Numbered from the stretch's first letter, positions 1 through 8,337 are shown. The stretch is DNA of 15,540 nt from an uncultured Burkholderiales bacterium (GCA_937927685.1 CALBSC010000061.1:1-15540), one strand, 5' to 3'. Notes: generated by a model not told the origin, from the letters alone. Made by a program: numbers and translations.

Positions 1-479
<479 letters not shown>

Positions 480-493
480 TCGCCCCGTTGCCC

Positions 494-934
494 GTGGCTT
501 TTCCCGCCCCTCGAATCTCCCTCAAGGGCCGCGCCTTGCGGCTCTTGAGTCAGCGTGAGCACTCGCGCTTTGAGCTCGAGCGCAAACTGGCCGCGCATGA
601 GGAAGAGCCCGGCACCCTGGCCAAGGCGCTGGACGAACTCCAGGCCAAGGGCTTCATCAGCGAGGAGCGGGTGGTGGAGTCGGTCATCCACCGCCGCGCC
701 CGCAAGCTGGGCACCGCCCGCGTGCAACAGGAACTGGCCGCCAAGGGCCTGTCGTCCGAATCCATGGCCCAGGCGCTGGAGCAGTTGCGCAGCACCGAGC
801 TTGAGCGAGCACGGGATGTCTGGTCACGCAAGTTTGGCGAATCCACCGCCGACCCCAAAGAGCGGGCCAAACAAATGCGCTTTTTGCTCAGCCGCGGGTT
901 TGCTGCCGAGGTGGTGCGGAAAGTGACCCGCTAG
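494..934 (+). CDS. recX: RecX regulatory protein
   Basis: RecX binds RecA filaments and modulates, usually inhibits, their recombinase and co-protease activity. The 146-residue product has the family layout of three-helix repeats: an N-terminal SLKGRALRLLSQREHSRFEL, then the typical GFISEERVVESVIHRRARK and a lysine/arginine-rich C-terminal repeat ending FLLSRGFAAEVVRKVTR. The length is normal for betaproteobacterial RecX. It begins 14 bases after the recA stop, so the two are probably cotranscribed. The start is uncertain: GTG at 494 gives an N-terminus like that of relatives, a TTG two codons upstream (488) is also possible, and neither has a clear ribosome binding site. Translation is probably low or coupled to recA. 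Confidence 0.95.
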   Translation: MAFPAPRISLKGRALRLLSQREHSRFELERKLAAHEEEPGTLAKALDELQAKGFISEERVVESVIHRRARKLGTARVQQELAAKGLSSESMAQALEQLRSTELERARDVWSRKFGESTADPKERAKQMRFLLSRGFAAEVVRKVTR

Positions 935-998
935 TGGCCCCGCTGCCGGCGCTGAGAAAGCTGCAACAGCCAGCCAGGCTCGCCGCCTGAGAGCTCGT

Positions 999-1916
999 TC
1001 ACACGCCCAGCATCAAGCGGATGTTTTGCACCGCCGCGCCGCTGGCGCCCTTGCCCAGATTGTCCAGCCGCGCCACCAGCAAGGCGTGCCGATGCGCCTC
1101 CTGCGGATACACGCGCAACTCCAGCCGGTTGGTGTCGTTCAGGGCCGTGGGCTCGAGCTTGCCGTCATCGGTCGGCGACTCCACCGTGACCCAGGTCGAC
1201 TCTACACGCGCATAGTGTTCGCGCAGCGCCTGTTCCAGGTCCGCCGCCCGCACTCGGTGGGGCAAGGCGTCCAGGTGCAGGGGCAGGTTGACCAGCATGC
1301 CTTGGCGAAAGTTGCCGACCGATGGCAGGAACAAGGGGCGCGCACGCAATCCCGTGTGTTGCATGATCTCGGGCACATGCTTGTGCTGCAGGCCCAGGGC
1401 GTATGCCTCGAACGGCGGCGCCTGGCCGGCCTCGTAGGCCTCGATCATCGTGCGCCCCCCACCAGAGTAACCACTCACAGCCGGCAAAGTCAGCGGGAAA
1501 TCAGCAGGCATCAGACCCGCATCTACCAACGGACGAATGAGGGCAATCGCCCCGGTGGCATAGCAACCCGGGTTGGACACGCGCGCGGCGCTGGCCACGG
1601 CCTGACCCTGACCCGGCGCCAACTCGGGAAACCCGTAGACCCAGCCCGGCGCCACGCGGTGGGCCGTGGACGCGTCCACCACCCGTGGGCGATGCCCGGT
1701 CAGGGCGTCGATCATCGCCACCGACTCGCGCGCTGCATCGTCATGCAGGCACAGCACCACCAGATCGGCCTGCGCCATGATCTCGCGTTTGGCCTCGGGG
1801 TCCTTGCGGCGCGCCGGGTCGATGCTGATCATGTCGATCTGCGGCAACGTCGCCAGACGGTCCCGTATTTGCAAACCGGTCGTGCCGGCCTCGCCGTCAA
1901 TAAAAACCTTGGCCAT
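999..1916 (-). CDS. argC: N-acetyl-gamma-glutamyl-phosphate reductase, type 2
   Basis: ArgC carries out the NADPH-dependent reduction of N-acetylglutamyl phosphate to the semialdehyde, the third step of arginine synthesis, in the cytoplasm. The 305-residue product has the N-terminal nucleotide-binding motif VFIDGEAGTTGLQIRDRL, the catalytic cysteine at about residue 118 in SNPGCYATG, then VSGYSGGGRTMIEAYE and the QHKHVPEI segment. The length and the N-terminus beginning MAKVFIDGEAG mark the short type-2 subfamily, as opposed to the longer type-1 enzyme. The frame stays open far upstream of 1916, antisense to sucC, but homology begins only at this ATG. It stands alone, convergent with recX and divergent from sucCD, with a 159-base shared control region upstream. 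Confidence 0.97.
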   Translation of the reverse strand: MAKVFIDGEAGTTGLQIRDRLATLPQIDMISIDPARRKDPEAKREIMAQADLVVLCLHDDAARESVAMIDALTGHRPRVVDASTAHRVAPGWVYGFPELAPGQGQAVASAARVSNPGCYATGAIALIRPLVDAGLMPADFPLTLPAVSGYSGGGRTMIEAYEAGQAPPFEAYALGLQHKHVPEIMQHTGLRARPLFLPSVGNFRQGMLVNLPLHLDALPHRVRAADLEQALREHYARVESTWVTVESPTDDGKLEPTALNDTNRLELRVYPQEAHRHALLVARLDNLGKGASGAAVQNIRLMLGV

Positions 1917-1942
1917 GTTCAAAGGTGCTGAGTCGAAATGAG

Positions 1943-1966
1943 GGGTGTCCACACCCTGTAAGGGTG
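1943..1966. promoter_or_regulatory. Two overlapping inverted repeats upstream of argC
   Basis: Between argC and sucC the bases GGGTGT (1943-1948) and ACACCC (1951-1956) form one perfect repeat with a 2-base gap, and CACCCT (1952-1957) and AGGGTG (1961-1966) form a second with a 3-base gap. They share the bases 1952-1956, so only one hairpin could form at a time. They lie 27-50 bases upstream of the argC start and 110-133 bases upstream of sucC. They could be an operator or an RNA switch in the argC leader. The very small loop of the first repeat favours a DNA-protein site over an RNA hairpin. Function is inferred only. Confidence 0.35.
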
Positions 1967-1988
1967 AGACAAGGTTGGTGCAACGCAA

Positions 1989-2016
1989 CATGATACATTT
2001 CACGGCGGCGAAGTCC
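1989..2016 (-). promoter_or_regulatory. Possible argC promoter
   Basis: On the minus strand a TATCAT hexamer (5 of 6 to the -10 consensus, 1994-1989) lies 16 bases downstream of TGGACT (4 of 6 to the -35 consensus, 2016-2011). Transcription would begin about 65-70 bases upstream of argC, so the overlapping inverted repeats at 1943-1966 would lie in its leader. The match is moderate and has no experimental support. Confidence 0.3.
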
Positions 2017-2075
2017 AGGGCGGTTACGCCCGTGTGCGCTCGCCCCCATTTCCACCGACGACAAAGAGAACCCTC

Positions 2076-3236
2076 ATGAAGATTCACGAGTACCAAGGCA
2101 AGGAGATCTTGCGAAATTTTGGCGTGCCGGTACCCCGCGGTATCCCGGCCTTCACGGTTCAGGAAGCGGTGGAAGCCGCCCAGAAACTGGGTGGTCCGGT
2201 GTGGGTCGTCAAGGCGCAGATTCATGCCGGCGGCCGCGGCAAGGGCGGTGGCGTGAAAGTGGCCAAGTCCATTGACGACGTCAAGCGCCTGGCTGGCGAG
2301 ATCCTGGGCATGCAGCTCAAGACCCACCAGACCGGCCCCGACGGTCAAAAGGTCCGTCGTCTCTATATTGAAGACGGCGCCGACATCCAGAAAGAGTATT
2401 ACGTCTCGGTCGTGACCGACCGCGCCAGCCAGAAGGTGGCCATCATGGCGTCGTCTGAGGGCGGCATGGACATCGAGGAAGTGGCGCACAACACCCCCGA
2501 GAAGATCATCAAGGTGTTCGTCGATCCGCAAGTGGGCCTGACCGACGCGCAAGCCAAGGAAGTGACCGATGGCATCGGCCTGCCTGCCAACTCCACCGCC
2601 CAGGGCGTGGACGTGCTGCAAAAGCTGTACAAGTGCTACATGGAGACGGACGCATCGCTGGTGGAGATCAACCCCCTGAACCGCGACAGCCAGGGCAACA
2701 TCATCGCCCTGGACGCCAAGTTCAACTTCGACAGCAACGCACTGTTCCGTCATCCCGAGATCGTGGCCTACCGCGATCTGGACGAAGAGGATCCCGCTGA
2801 AATCGAAGCCTCCAAGTTCGACCTGGCCTACATCAGCCTGGACGGCAACATCGGCTGTCTGGTCAACGGCGCCGGTCTGGCCATGGCCACCATGGACACC
2901 ATCAAGCTTTTTGGCGCCGAGCCGGCCAACTTCCTCGACGTGGGCGGCGGCGCCACCCCCGAGAAAGTCACCGAGGCGTTCAAGATCATGCTCAAGAACC
3001 CCAAGGTCAAGGCCATTCTGGTCAACATCTTCGGCGGCATCATGCGCTGCGACACCATCGCCACCGGTGTGATCACCGCGTGCAAGGCGGTCAATCTGAG
3101 CGTGCCCCTGGTGGTGCGCATGAAGGGCACCAACGAAGAGTTGGGCAAGAAGCTGCTGGCCGAATCAGGCCTGCCCATCATCAGTGCCGACACCATGGCA
3201 GAAGCGGCCCAGAAGGTCGTGGCCGCTGTCAAATAA
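2076..3236 (+). CDS. sucC: Succinyl-CoA synthetase (ADP-forming), beta subunit
   Basis: SucC is the ATP-grasp, nucleotide-binding subunit of succinyl-CoA synthetase, which interconverts succinyl-CoA plus ADP with succinate plus ATP in the TCA cycle. The 386-residue product is nearly the same length as the 388-residue E. coli protein. It starts with the canonical MKIHEYQGKEILRNFGVPVP, has the ATP-grasp segment VWVVKAQIHAGGRGKGGGVK, SLVEINPL in the middle, and the C-terminal ligase domain with GCLVNGAGLAMATMDTIK, FLDVGGGA and NIFGGIMRCDTIA. The frame extends upstream, but ATG 2076, after the purine-rich AAAGAGAA, matches the family start. sucD follows 14 bases later, and the two make one operon without the sucAB genes beside it. 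Confidence 0.98.
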   Translation: MKIHEYQGKEILRNFGVPVPRGIPAFTVQEAVEAAQKLGGPVWVVKAQIHAGGRGKGGGVKVAKSIDDVKRLAGEILGMQLKTHQTGPDGQKVRRLYIEDGADIQKEYYVSVVTDRASQKVAIMASSEGGMDIEEVAHNTPEKIIKVFVDPQVGLTDAQAKEVTDGIGLPANSTAQGVDVLQKLYKCYMETDASLVEINPLNRDSQGNIIALDAKFNFDSNALFRHPEIVAYRDLDEEDPAEIEASKFDLAYISLDGNIGCLVNGAGLAMATMDTIKLFGAEPANFLDVGGGATPEKVTEAFKIMLKNPKVKAILVNIFGGIMRCDTIATGVITACKAVNLSVPLVVRMKGTNEELGKKLLAESGLPIISADTMAEAAQKVVAAVK

Positions 3237-3250
3237 GCCGGGGAATACAC

Positions 3251-4144
3251 ATGTCGATATTTATCAACAAAAACACCAAGGTCATCACCCAGGGCATCAC
3301 CGGCAAGACCGGTCAGTTCCACACGGAAAAATGCCAGGAGTACGCCAACGGCAAGAACTGCTTCGTCGCCGGCGTGAACCCCAAGAAGGCGGGCGAGAAG
3401 ATTTTTGACATCCCCATCTACGCGTCGGTGAAAGAGGCCGCCGCGCAGACCGGTGCCTCTGTCTCCGTGATCTACGTGCCCCCCGCAGGCGCTGCGGCCG
3501 CCATCTGGGAAGCCGTCGAGGCCGACCTGGACCTGGCGATCTGCATCACCGAAGGCATCCCCGTTCGCGACATGCTCGAGGTGCGCAACAAGATGAAGGC
3601 CAAGGAAGCCGCCGGTGGCAAGAAGACCCTGCTGCTGGGCCCCAACTGCCCGGGCCTCATCACCCCCGACGAAATCAAGATCGGCATCATGCCCGGTCAC
3701 ATCCACCGCAAGGGCCGCATTGGCGTGGTGTCCCGTTCGGGCACGCTGACCTATGAAGCCGTGGCTCAGCTGACCGAGATCGGTCTGGGCCAGTCCAGTG
3801 CCGTGGGCATTGGCGGCGACCCGATCAACGGCTTGAAGCACATCGACGTGATGAAGGCCTTCAACGACGACCCCGAGACCGATGCTGTCATCATGATTGG
3901 CGAAATTGGCGGCCCCGACGAAGCCGAAGCGGCTCGCTGGTGCAAGGCCAACATGAAAAAGCCCATCGTGGGCTTCATCGCCGGCGTCACCGCCCCTCCG
4001 GGCAAGCGCATGGGCCACGCCGGTGCGCTGATCTCGGGTGGTGCTGACACCGCCGATGCCAAGCTCGCCATCATGGAAGAGTGCGGCTTCAAGGTCACGC
4101 GCAACCCCTCCGAGATGGCCAAATTGCTCAAGGCGCTGCTGTGA
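3251..4144 (+). CDS. sucD: Succinyl-CoA synthetase, alpha subunit
   Basis: SucD is the CoA-binding subunit of succinyl-CoA synthetase and carries the phosphohistidine intermediate. The 297-residue product shows the CoA-binding Rossmann region near the N-terminus (TKVITQGITGKTGQFHTEK), the GPNCPGLITPDEIKIGIMPG segment, SRSGTLTYEA at about 161-170, GIGGDPINGL at 187-196, and the phosphorylated histidine at about residue 256 in GKRMGHAGALISGG. The frame is open for 57 codons upstream within sucC, but ATG 3251, preceded by GGGGAA, is the family start. The gene lies 14 bases after sucC and ends the operon just before a strong hairpin. Confidence 0.98.
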   Translation: MSIFINKNTKVITQGITGKTGQFHTEKCQEYANGKNCFVAGVNPKKAGEKIFDIPIYASVKEAAAQTGASVSVIYVPPAGAAAAIWEAVEADLDLAICITEGIPVRDMLEVRNKMKAKEAAGGKKTLLLGPNCPGLITPDEIKIGIMPGHIHRKGRIGVVSRSGTLTYEAVAQLTEIGLGQSSAVGIGGDPINGLKHIDVMKAFNDDPETDAVIMIGEIGGPDEAEAARWCKANMKKPIVGFIAGVTAPPGKRMGHAGALISGGADTADAKLAIMEECGFKVTRNPSEMAKLLKALL

Positions 4145-4169
4145 TGGCGACAGCCTAAGCAAAATTACC

Positions 4170-4194
4170 AACGGGCCCGCATGACGGGCCCGTT
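4170..4194 (+). terminator. Terminator hairpin after sucCD
   Basis: AACGGGCCCG (4170-4179) and CGGGCCCGTT (4185-4194) form a perfect 10-bp G+C-rich stem with a 5-base loop, beginning 25 bases after the sucD stop. It is followed by ACACTT and not by a clean T-run, so it is either a weak intrinsic terminator or an RNA-stabilising 3' hairpin. Its place between sucD and terC suggests that it separates the two units. Confidence 0.65.
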
Positions 4195-4264
4195 ACACTT
4201 GCGGGCTGTCCATTTGACGTTCGCTGACCCACACAAGCGCACGACGTTTACACGGAGACTGAGC

Positions 4265-4957
4265 ATGGAATTCCTGAGCAACACCGATTTCTGGATCGGC
4301 CTGATGAAGATCATCTGGATCAACATCATTCTGTCCGGCGACAACGCGGTGGTCATCGCCCTGGCAGCGCGCTCGCTGCCCCCGCACCAACAACAGAAAG
4401 CCATCCTGTTCGGCTCGGGCGCTGCCGTGGTGCTGCGCATCATCCTGACCATCGTGGCCGTGCAACTGCTGGCGCTGTCTTACCTGCAGATCATTGGCGG
4501 CCTGTTGCTGCTGTGGATCGGTGTGCAACTGCTTAGCGAGAACGACGAGGAAGAGGAGGGCGACGTCAAGCAAGCCAGCCTCATGGCTGCCATCCGCACG
4601 ATCCTGATCGCCGATATCGTGATGAGCCTGGACAACGTGATCGCTGTGGCAGCTGCCGCCAAAGGCTCCACCACGCTGCTGATCATTGGCCTGGCCATCA
4701 GCATTCCGCTGGTGATTTTCGGCAGCACGCTCATGATCAAGCTCATGGAGCGCTTCCCCATCATCGTCACCCTGGGCGCAGCCCTCATCGGCTGGGTCGG
4801 TGGCGAAACCATCATCAGCGATGTGTCCCTCAAGTCTGCGCTGGAAGCCAACCCCTCGTTGCATTACATCTGTGCCGCAGTGGGTGCGGCGGTGGTGGTG
4901 GGCCTGGGCAAGTTCCTGCAGGCAAGGCATCACCAAAAAGAAGCCGCTGCCGACTGA
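4265..4957 (+). CDS. TerC/YjbE-family integral membrane protein
   Basis: The 230-residue protein is almost entirely hydrophobic helices and belongs to the TerC superfamily, YjbE-like branch. Members are linked to metal-ion export, manganese in the better studied cases, and to tellurite resistance. The two internally related signature motifs are present: SGDNAVVIALAARSLP at about 24-39 and SLDNVIAVAAAA at 121-132, whose Asp-Asn pairs sit inside membrane helices. An acidic cytoplasmic loop (ENDEEEEGD, 92-100) separates the halves. ATG 4265 follows GGAGA at good spacing; the longer open frame upstream runs into the sucD terminator and is not coding. I see no manganese riboswitch in the 70 bases upstream. 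The substrate is not known from sequence. Confidence 0.9.
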   Translation: MEFLSNTDFWIGLMKIIWINIILSGDNAVVIALAARSLPPHQQQKAILFGSGAAVVLRIILTIVAVQLLALSYLQIIGGLLLLWIGVQLLSENDEEEEGDVKQASLMAAIRTILIADIVMSLDNVIAVAAAAKGSTTLLIIGLAISIPLVIFGSTLMIKLMERFPIIVTLGAALIGWVGGETIISDVSLKSALEANPSLHYICAAVGAAVVVGLGKFLQARHHQKEAAAD

Positions 4958-4965
4958 CGTACATC

Positions 4966-4983
4966 ACCCTCTCACGGGAGGGT
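4966..4983 (+). terminator. Weak hairpin between terC and pilin gene
   Basis: ACCCTC (4966-4971) and GAGGGT (4978-4983) form a 6-bp stem with a 6-base loop 8 bases after the terC stop. The sequence after it, TGATCTA, has no T-run. It could weakly terminate terC transcription or simply be a chance repeat. Confidence 0.3.
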
Positions 4984-5028
4984 TGATCTACCATCGGAGC
5001 CCTTCAACATTGCTCCGGGAGAGATCAC

Positions 5029-5544
5029 ATGAAACGTCTGCAACAGGGCTTCACGCTCATCGAGCTGATGGTGGTGCTGGCCATCATCGGCGTCCTGGCT
5101 TCCTTTGCCTTGCCCGCCTACCAGGACTACACCATCCGCGCTCGGGTCGGCGAGGGGCTGTCGCTGGCAGCCACCGCCAAAACGCAAGTCATGGAAGTGC
5201 TGGCCAACGGCAACGCCACCAGTGCGGCCGATGGCTACGCGGCCGGCTATCAGTCCCCTGCCGCCACGCTCAATGTGGCCTCCATCACCATCCAGCCGAC
5301 CAGCGGCATCATTTCCATCAAGACCCAGGCAGCAGCCGGCAATGGCACCTTGCACCTGGTGCCCTTCACGGGCACACGCGATGCGCCTGTGGTCCTGCCC
5401 AGTGGCACCAGCAGTTTCACGCCCCCGGCGCAAGCCTCGGTGAGCTGGCGCTGCGTGGTGCAAGGCAGTGCCGTTCCAGGCGGCTTGGCCCTGCCCGCCG
5501 GCGATTTGCTGGCGGCGAAGTACGCCCCGGCGGAATGCCGCTGA
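5029..5544 (+). CDS. pilA: Type IV major pilin-like protein
   Basis: This is a prepilin, processed and N-methylated by PilD and assembled by the inner-membrane pilus machinery. The 171 residues begin with a short basic leader, MKRLQQG, cleaved before Phe8, followed by the canonical FTLIELMVVLAIIGVLASFA with the glutamate at position 5 of the mature chain (Glu12), then PAYQDYTIRARVGEGLSLAA of the first helix. Cysteines at 142 and 170 would close the C-terminal disulfide loop typical of type IVa pilins. GGGAGAG upstream of ATG 5029 is a good ribosome binding site. Length and loop fit a major pilin better than a minor one. A sigma-54 site of normal GG-N10-GC spacing was looked for upstream and not found. 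Confidence 0.93.
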   Translation: MKRLQQGFTLIELMVVLAIIGVLASFALPAYQDYTIRARVGEGLSLAATAKTQVMEVLANGNATSAADGYAAGYQSPAATLNVASITIQPTSGIISIKTQAAAGNGTLHLVPFTGTRDAPVVLPSGTSSFTPPAQASVSWRCVVQGSAVPGGLALPAGDLLAAKYAPAECR

Positions 5545-5607
5545 AGTCATCGACAACCCATTGCCCCGCGCGTTGCGGCCTCGTGATGTGACTGGGGTGG
5601 CACGCGC

Positions 5608-5628
5608 AGCCAGGATGCACCCCTGGCT
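5608..5628 (+). terminator. Hairpin downstream of pilin gene
   Basis: AGCCAGG (5608-5614) and CCTGGCT (5622-5628) make a perfect 7-bp stem with a 7-base loop, 63 bases after the pilin stop. There is no T-run, so it is a candidate 3' end or stability element rather than a typical intrinsic terminator. Confidence 0.35.
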
Positions 5629-5692
5629 ACGGAATTGCGATGCGTCACCGCCCCCCACATCAGGTCGACGCTCGAAGGCTCGTCTTCACGGG

Positions 5693-5721
5693 TGGGCAAA
5701 ACGCCGATCTGCGGCTAGCAT
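5693..5721 (+). promoter_or_regulatory. Possible promoter of the TonB-like lipoprotein gene
   Basis: TGGGCA (5693-5698, 4 of 6 to the -35 consensus) and TAGCAT (5716-5721, 4 of 6 to the -10 consensus) are 17 bases apart. This would give a leader of about 38 bases before ATG 5766, which carries a strong AGGAGG ribosome binding site. The match is only moderate. Confidence 0.3.
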
Positions 5722-5765
5722 GTTCCTGAGGGGGTCGACGTCGGCTCTCGCAGGAGGGTCGCTGC

Positions 5766-6407
5766 ATGTCTCGTTCTCTCGTCAGGCGCAAACGCGTCGT
5801 CAGTCTGGCTGTTCTTGCCCCGGCCTTGTGTATGTTCCTGCAAGCCTGCAACCAAGCGCCGCGCGCGCCTGAGGCCTCCAAGACGCTGCCCCCGCAGGCG
5901 TTGACGCCCCAGGCCACGGTGGACACCACGCCCCCACCCTCGCACCCCATTTCTGCCGCACGCACACCCGGCGAATACCGACTCCATGCCGCGCGTCATG
6001 TGTATGAGTACCACGCGCCGCACCTCTACAGCGGCCCCCTGCCGCCGCTGTTGCAAGCAGTGGGCGTGCTGAATATCGAGATCGGCACGCAAGGCGAAGT
6101 GCGGGGCCTGAACTGGTTGCGCGCACCGACGCATGTGCCAGAGGTCATGCATCAGATCGAACAACTGGTTCACCGGGCGGCGCCCTACCCGGCCCCGCTG
6201 CACCTGCCCGGCGTCACATACACCGATACCTGGCTGTGGCACCAGAGTGGGCGCTTCCAGTTGCATACCTTGTCCGAGGGGCAGTTGGGGGTCGTGGAGA
6301 CAGCCGCCACAGCCGAGTCCAAACGTCCAGCGACACGTCGATCCGCAGCCGGACAAACATCCGGCAAGACGGCCAAGTGTGCGCACCCTGCCACCGACTA
6401 TTGCTGA
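5766..6407 (+). CDS. Lipoprotein with TonB C-terminal-like domain
   Basis: The 213-residue product starts with a basic n-region (MSRSLVRRKR), a hydrophobic stretch and a lipobox LQAC at 25-28, so Cys28 should be lipidated. The +2 residue is Asn, not Asp, which fits outer-membrane sorting by E. coli rules. A proline-rich linker (about 29-66) leads to a domain at about 90-172 resembling the TonB C-terminal fold: GVLNIEIGTQGEVRGLNWLR, then PEVMHQIEQLVHRAAPYPAP, and the ending TDTWLWHQSGRFQLHTLSEG. A Ser/Thr/Lys-rich tail of about 40 residues follows, with two cysteines (205 and 213). The start is supported by AGGAGG 8 bases upstream. A true TonB is held in the inner membrane by a helix and works with ExbBD; this one is lipid-anchored with no exbBD nearby, so energy transduction is unlikely. 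The role is unknown. Confidence 0.8.
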   Translation: MSRSLVRRKRVVSLAVLAPALCMFLQACNQAPRAPEASKTLPPQALTPQATVDTTPPPSHPISAARTPGEYRLHAARHVYEYHAPHLYSGPLPPLLQAVGVLNIEIGTQGEVRGLNWLRAPTHVPEVMHQIEQLVHRAAPYPAPLHLPGVTYTDTWLWHQSGRFQLHTLSEGQLGVVETAATAESKRPATRRSAAGQTSGKTAKCAHPATDYC

Positions 6408-6408
6408 A

Positions 6409-8337
6409 TCATTTCAACGTCACCGCACGACGCATCGCCTCGCCAAGCATGTACGACGCGGTTTCTGTCACGTGGTTGCCGTCCATCCACATGGCCTTGC
6501 CATCCTGAACTGCCACACAACGCTGCTCAGGACACAGTGTGTCTGCCGGGTCAATCACCTGAAGCGAAGGAAACCGTTCGCGCCAATGGGTCACCAACGC
6601 ACGCTCCGACGCTTGCAGACCCACCTCCCGGTCAAGCGGGAAATCACAGTTCGCCGGATCGATTTGCCGTCCCCATGGAAGTTTGCTGGTGCACAACCGC
6701 GGGTTAAAACGCAATTCAGGGACCGGGAGAACATAAACAACCTGACGACCCGCCTGGATCAAGCGCTCCAGGGTTGATTCCATGCGACGCTGGTAATCTG
6801 TCAAATCAGAATGCGTGCTGTCAGGCTGTACGACCAGTCGGTGCACGATGAACACATGTTTGACCGAGCGGTTCGTGGTCAGCCATTGAACTTGTTCTTC
6901 AAATGTGCGAATGCAGTCCTGATTCTGTTGGTACAGGGCAAAGTTACAGCCACCGCGCCCGACCAGTTTGATGACCCATCCCGCTTCAGCAAAGGATTTT
7001 GCGACACCCCAATACGCGTGAAAGGCGTGGCTGTCTCCAAACACCATGGTGCTTGGCGGCGCATCGGGCGTTGACTGCAGGCAAATGTTTGCATTCGGGT
7101 AAACAAAGTTGGGCGTGCACTCACCTTCGGGGTACATCCCCTTATCCTCCCACTTGGTGAAGTCGCGCTTCATTTGAGCGGGCAGTTCCATGATCTTGCG
7201 GTACCGGAACTCCAACCCCTCTCTGGAATAAACACTCCATCCCGCCAACCCCAGCACCGACATCACCAGCACCAGCAGGCCCGTGACCCACCGACCGCCG
7301 TGCCGAAGACGGCTTTCAACATGGCGGTAGGTGAAGACGGACAACAGCACCGCCGTGAGTACCAGCGCCAGTCTCGACAGCACTGAGGGCTCATGGTTCT
7401 CGATGATGCGCGCAAAGCTCAACAGGGGCCAGTGCCAGAGATACAGGGGATAACTGATCAACCCCACAGCGACCAAGGCCCTTGTCGATAGCACTTGGCG
7501 ACTGACCCAAGCACCAGGTGAAGCGATCAGCAACGCCGCGCCGAGGGTTGGCATTAACGCCCACCCACCCGGGAACAGTGAGTCTTTGCTCAGCACCACC
7601 ATCGACACGACAATCAGTAACAGGCCCAAGGCAGCGGACAAATTTCGATACGGTTGGGCCAAGCGGATAGAACTCATGGCCGGGGAATTCCACATCCCAG
7701 AGAGTGCGGCTCCCACGATGAGTTCCCAGACGCGGCAATACGGCAAATAAAAAGCCGAGACGGGGTCGTACCCCACCGTGAACACATTCCAACCCCAGGA
7801 GAGCAGGAATATCAGCGCAGTCCACCACTGCAAGCGTGAAGTCATCCGCAAAGCCAACCACACGACGCAAGGCCAGAGGATGTAAAACTGCTCCTCGATG
7901 CCCAGCGACCACAAATGCAGCAATGGCTTCAACTCCGATGCGGTATCAAAGTAGCCACTTTCTTTCCACAGCACCAGGTTGGAGAAAAACCCGGCCCCAC
8001 CGACCACGTGCAGTCCCAACTGGGCATATTCATGGGCCAGCAACACCTGCCAGCCCATGATCAGACACCCCAGCAACACCAAGCACAAGGCGGGGAAAAT
8101 TCGGCGAATGCGTCGCCCATAAAAATTGGCCAGACTGAATCGGCCTTTGTCGTGGTCAGCTACGATGATTCCCGTGATGAGAAATCCGCTGATCACAAAA
8201 AACACATCTACCCCAACAAATCCACCGGGGAATGCTGTCGGAAATGCATGGAACAGCACCACCGCCAAAACGGCCACCGCCCGCAGACCATCAATGTCTG
8301 GTCGGTAGTGGGCGTCTGATGTCGTCGAGCGGGTCAT
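6409..8337 (-). CDS. Membrane O-acyltransferase with C-terminal SGNH domain
   Basis: The 642-residue protein is an OafA-type acyltransferase-3 family member, which transfers acyl groups (often acetyl) to surface polysaccharides such as O-antigen. The membrane domain spans about 12-365: YRPDIDGLRAVAVLAVVLFH with the likely catalytic His30, GGFVGVDVFFVISGFLIT, FYGRRIRRIFPAL, and SLGIEEQFYILWP (144-156). The periplasmic SGNH hydrolase-like domain spans about 400-642, with GDSH at 434-437 (Ser436) and DGNH at 619-622 (Asp619, His622), so the catalytic triad looks intact. It contains six cysteines that could form disulfides. ATG 8337 begins just before the family homology; a TTG at 8379 would add 14 residues. 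The gene is convergent with the lipoprotein gene, one base apart. The acceptor is not determinable; no sugar-synthesis genes lie in the window. Confidence 0.92.
   Translation of the reverse strand: MTRSTTSDAHYRPDIDGLRAVAVLAVVLFHAFPTAFPGGFVGVDVFFVISGFLITGIIVADHDKGRFSLANFYGRRIRRIFPALCLVLLGCLIMGWQVLLAHEYAQLGLHVVGGAGFFSNLVLWKESGYFDTASELKPLLHLWSLGIEEQFYILWPCVVWLALRMTSRLQWWTALIFLLSWGWNVFTVGYDPVSAFYLPYCRVWELIVGAALSGMWNSPAMSSIRLAQPYRNLSAALGLLLIVVSMVVLSKDSLFPGGWALMPTLGAALLIASPGAWVSRQVLSTRALVAVGLISYPLYLWHWPLLSFARIIENHEPSVLSRLALVLTAVLLSVFTYRHVESRLRHGGRWVTGLLVLVMSVLGLAGWSVYSREGLEFRYRKIMELPAQMKRDFTKWEDKGMYPEGECTPNFVYPNANICLQSTPDAPPSTMVFGDSHAFHAYWGVAKSFAEAGWVIKLVGRGGCNFALYQQNQDCIRTFEEQVQWLTTNRSVKHVFIVHRLVVQPDSTHSDLTDYQRRMESTLERLIQAGRQVVYVLPVPELRFNPRLCTSKLPWGRQIDPANCDFPLDREVGLQASERALVTHWRERFPSLQVIDPADTLCPEQRCVAVQDGKAMWMDGNHVTETASYMLGEAMRRAVTLK

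Noticed and set aside
1026..1931. 301-codon plus-strand open frame opposite argC
   Set aside because: It is antisense to a gene with clear catalytic motifs, and its Arg/His/Gln-rich translation is an artefact of base composition.
1917..2753. Long minus-strand open frame continuing upstream of argC, antisense to sucC
   Set aside because: It is the mirror of sucC codon bias in G+C-rich DNA. ArgC homology begins exactly at ATG 1916 and the upstream residues have no protein-like pattern.
2828..4171. 447-codon minus-strand open frame across sucC and sucD
   Set aside because: It is fully antisense to two certain genes, with a His/Gly/Asp-rich shadow composition typical of the opposite strand of G+C-rich coding DNA.
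4195..4264. Manganese riboswitch or sigma-70 promoter before the TerC-family gene
   Set aside because: TTGACG (4214-4219) has no -10 at 16-18 bases, and the 70-base leader is too short and lacks the conserved yybP-ykoY bases I would expect.
4958..5028. Sigma-54 promoter for the pilin gene
   Set aside because: The only GG and GC pair of interest (4996-4997 and 5012-5013) is separated by 14 bases and not 10, and the surrounding bases do not fit the consensus.
5663..5740. Direct repeat GGTCGACG at 5663-5670 and 5733-5740
   Set aside because: Eight bases containing a common palindrome in G+C-rich DNA are easily chance; there is no further similarity around the copies.
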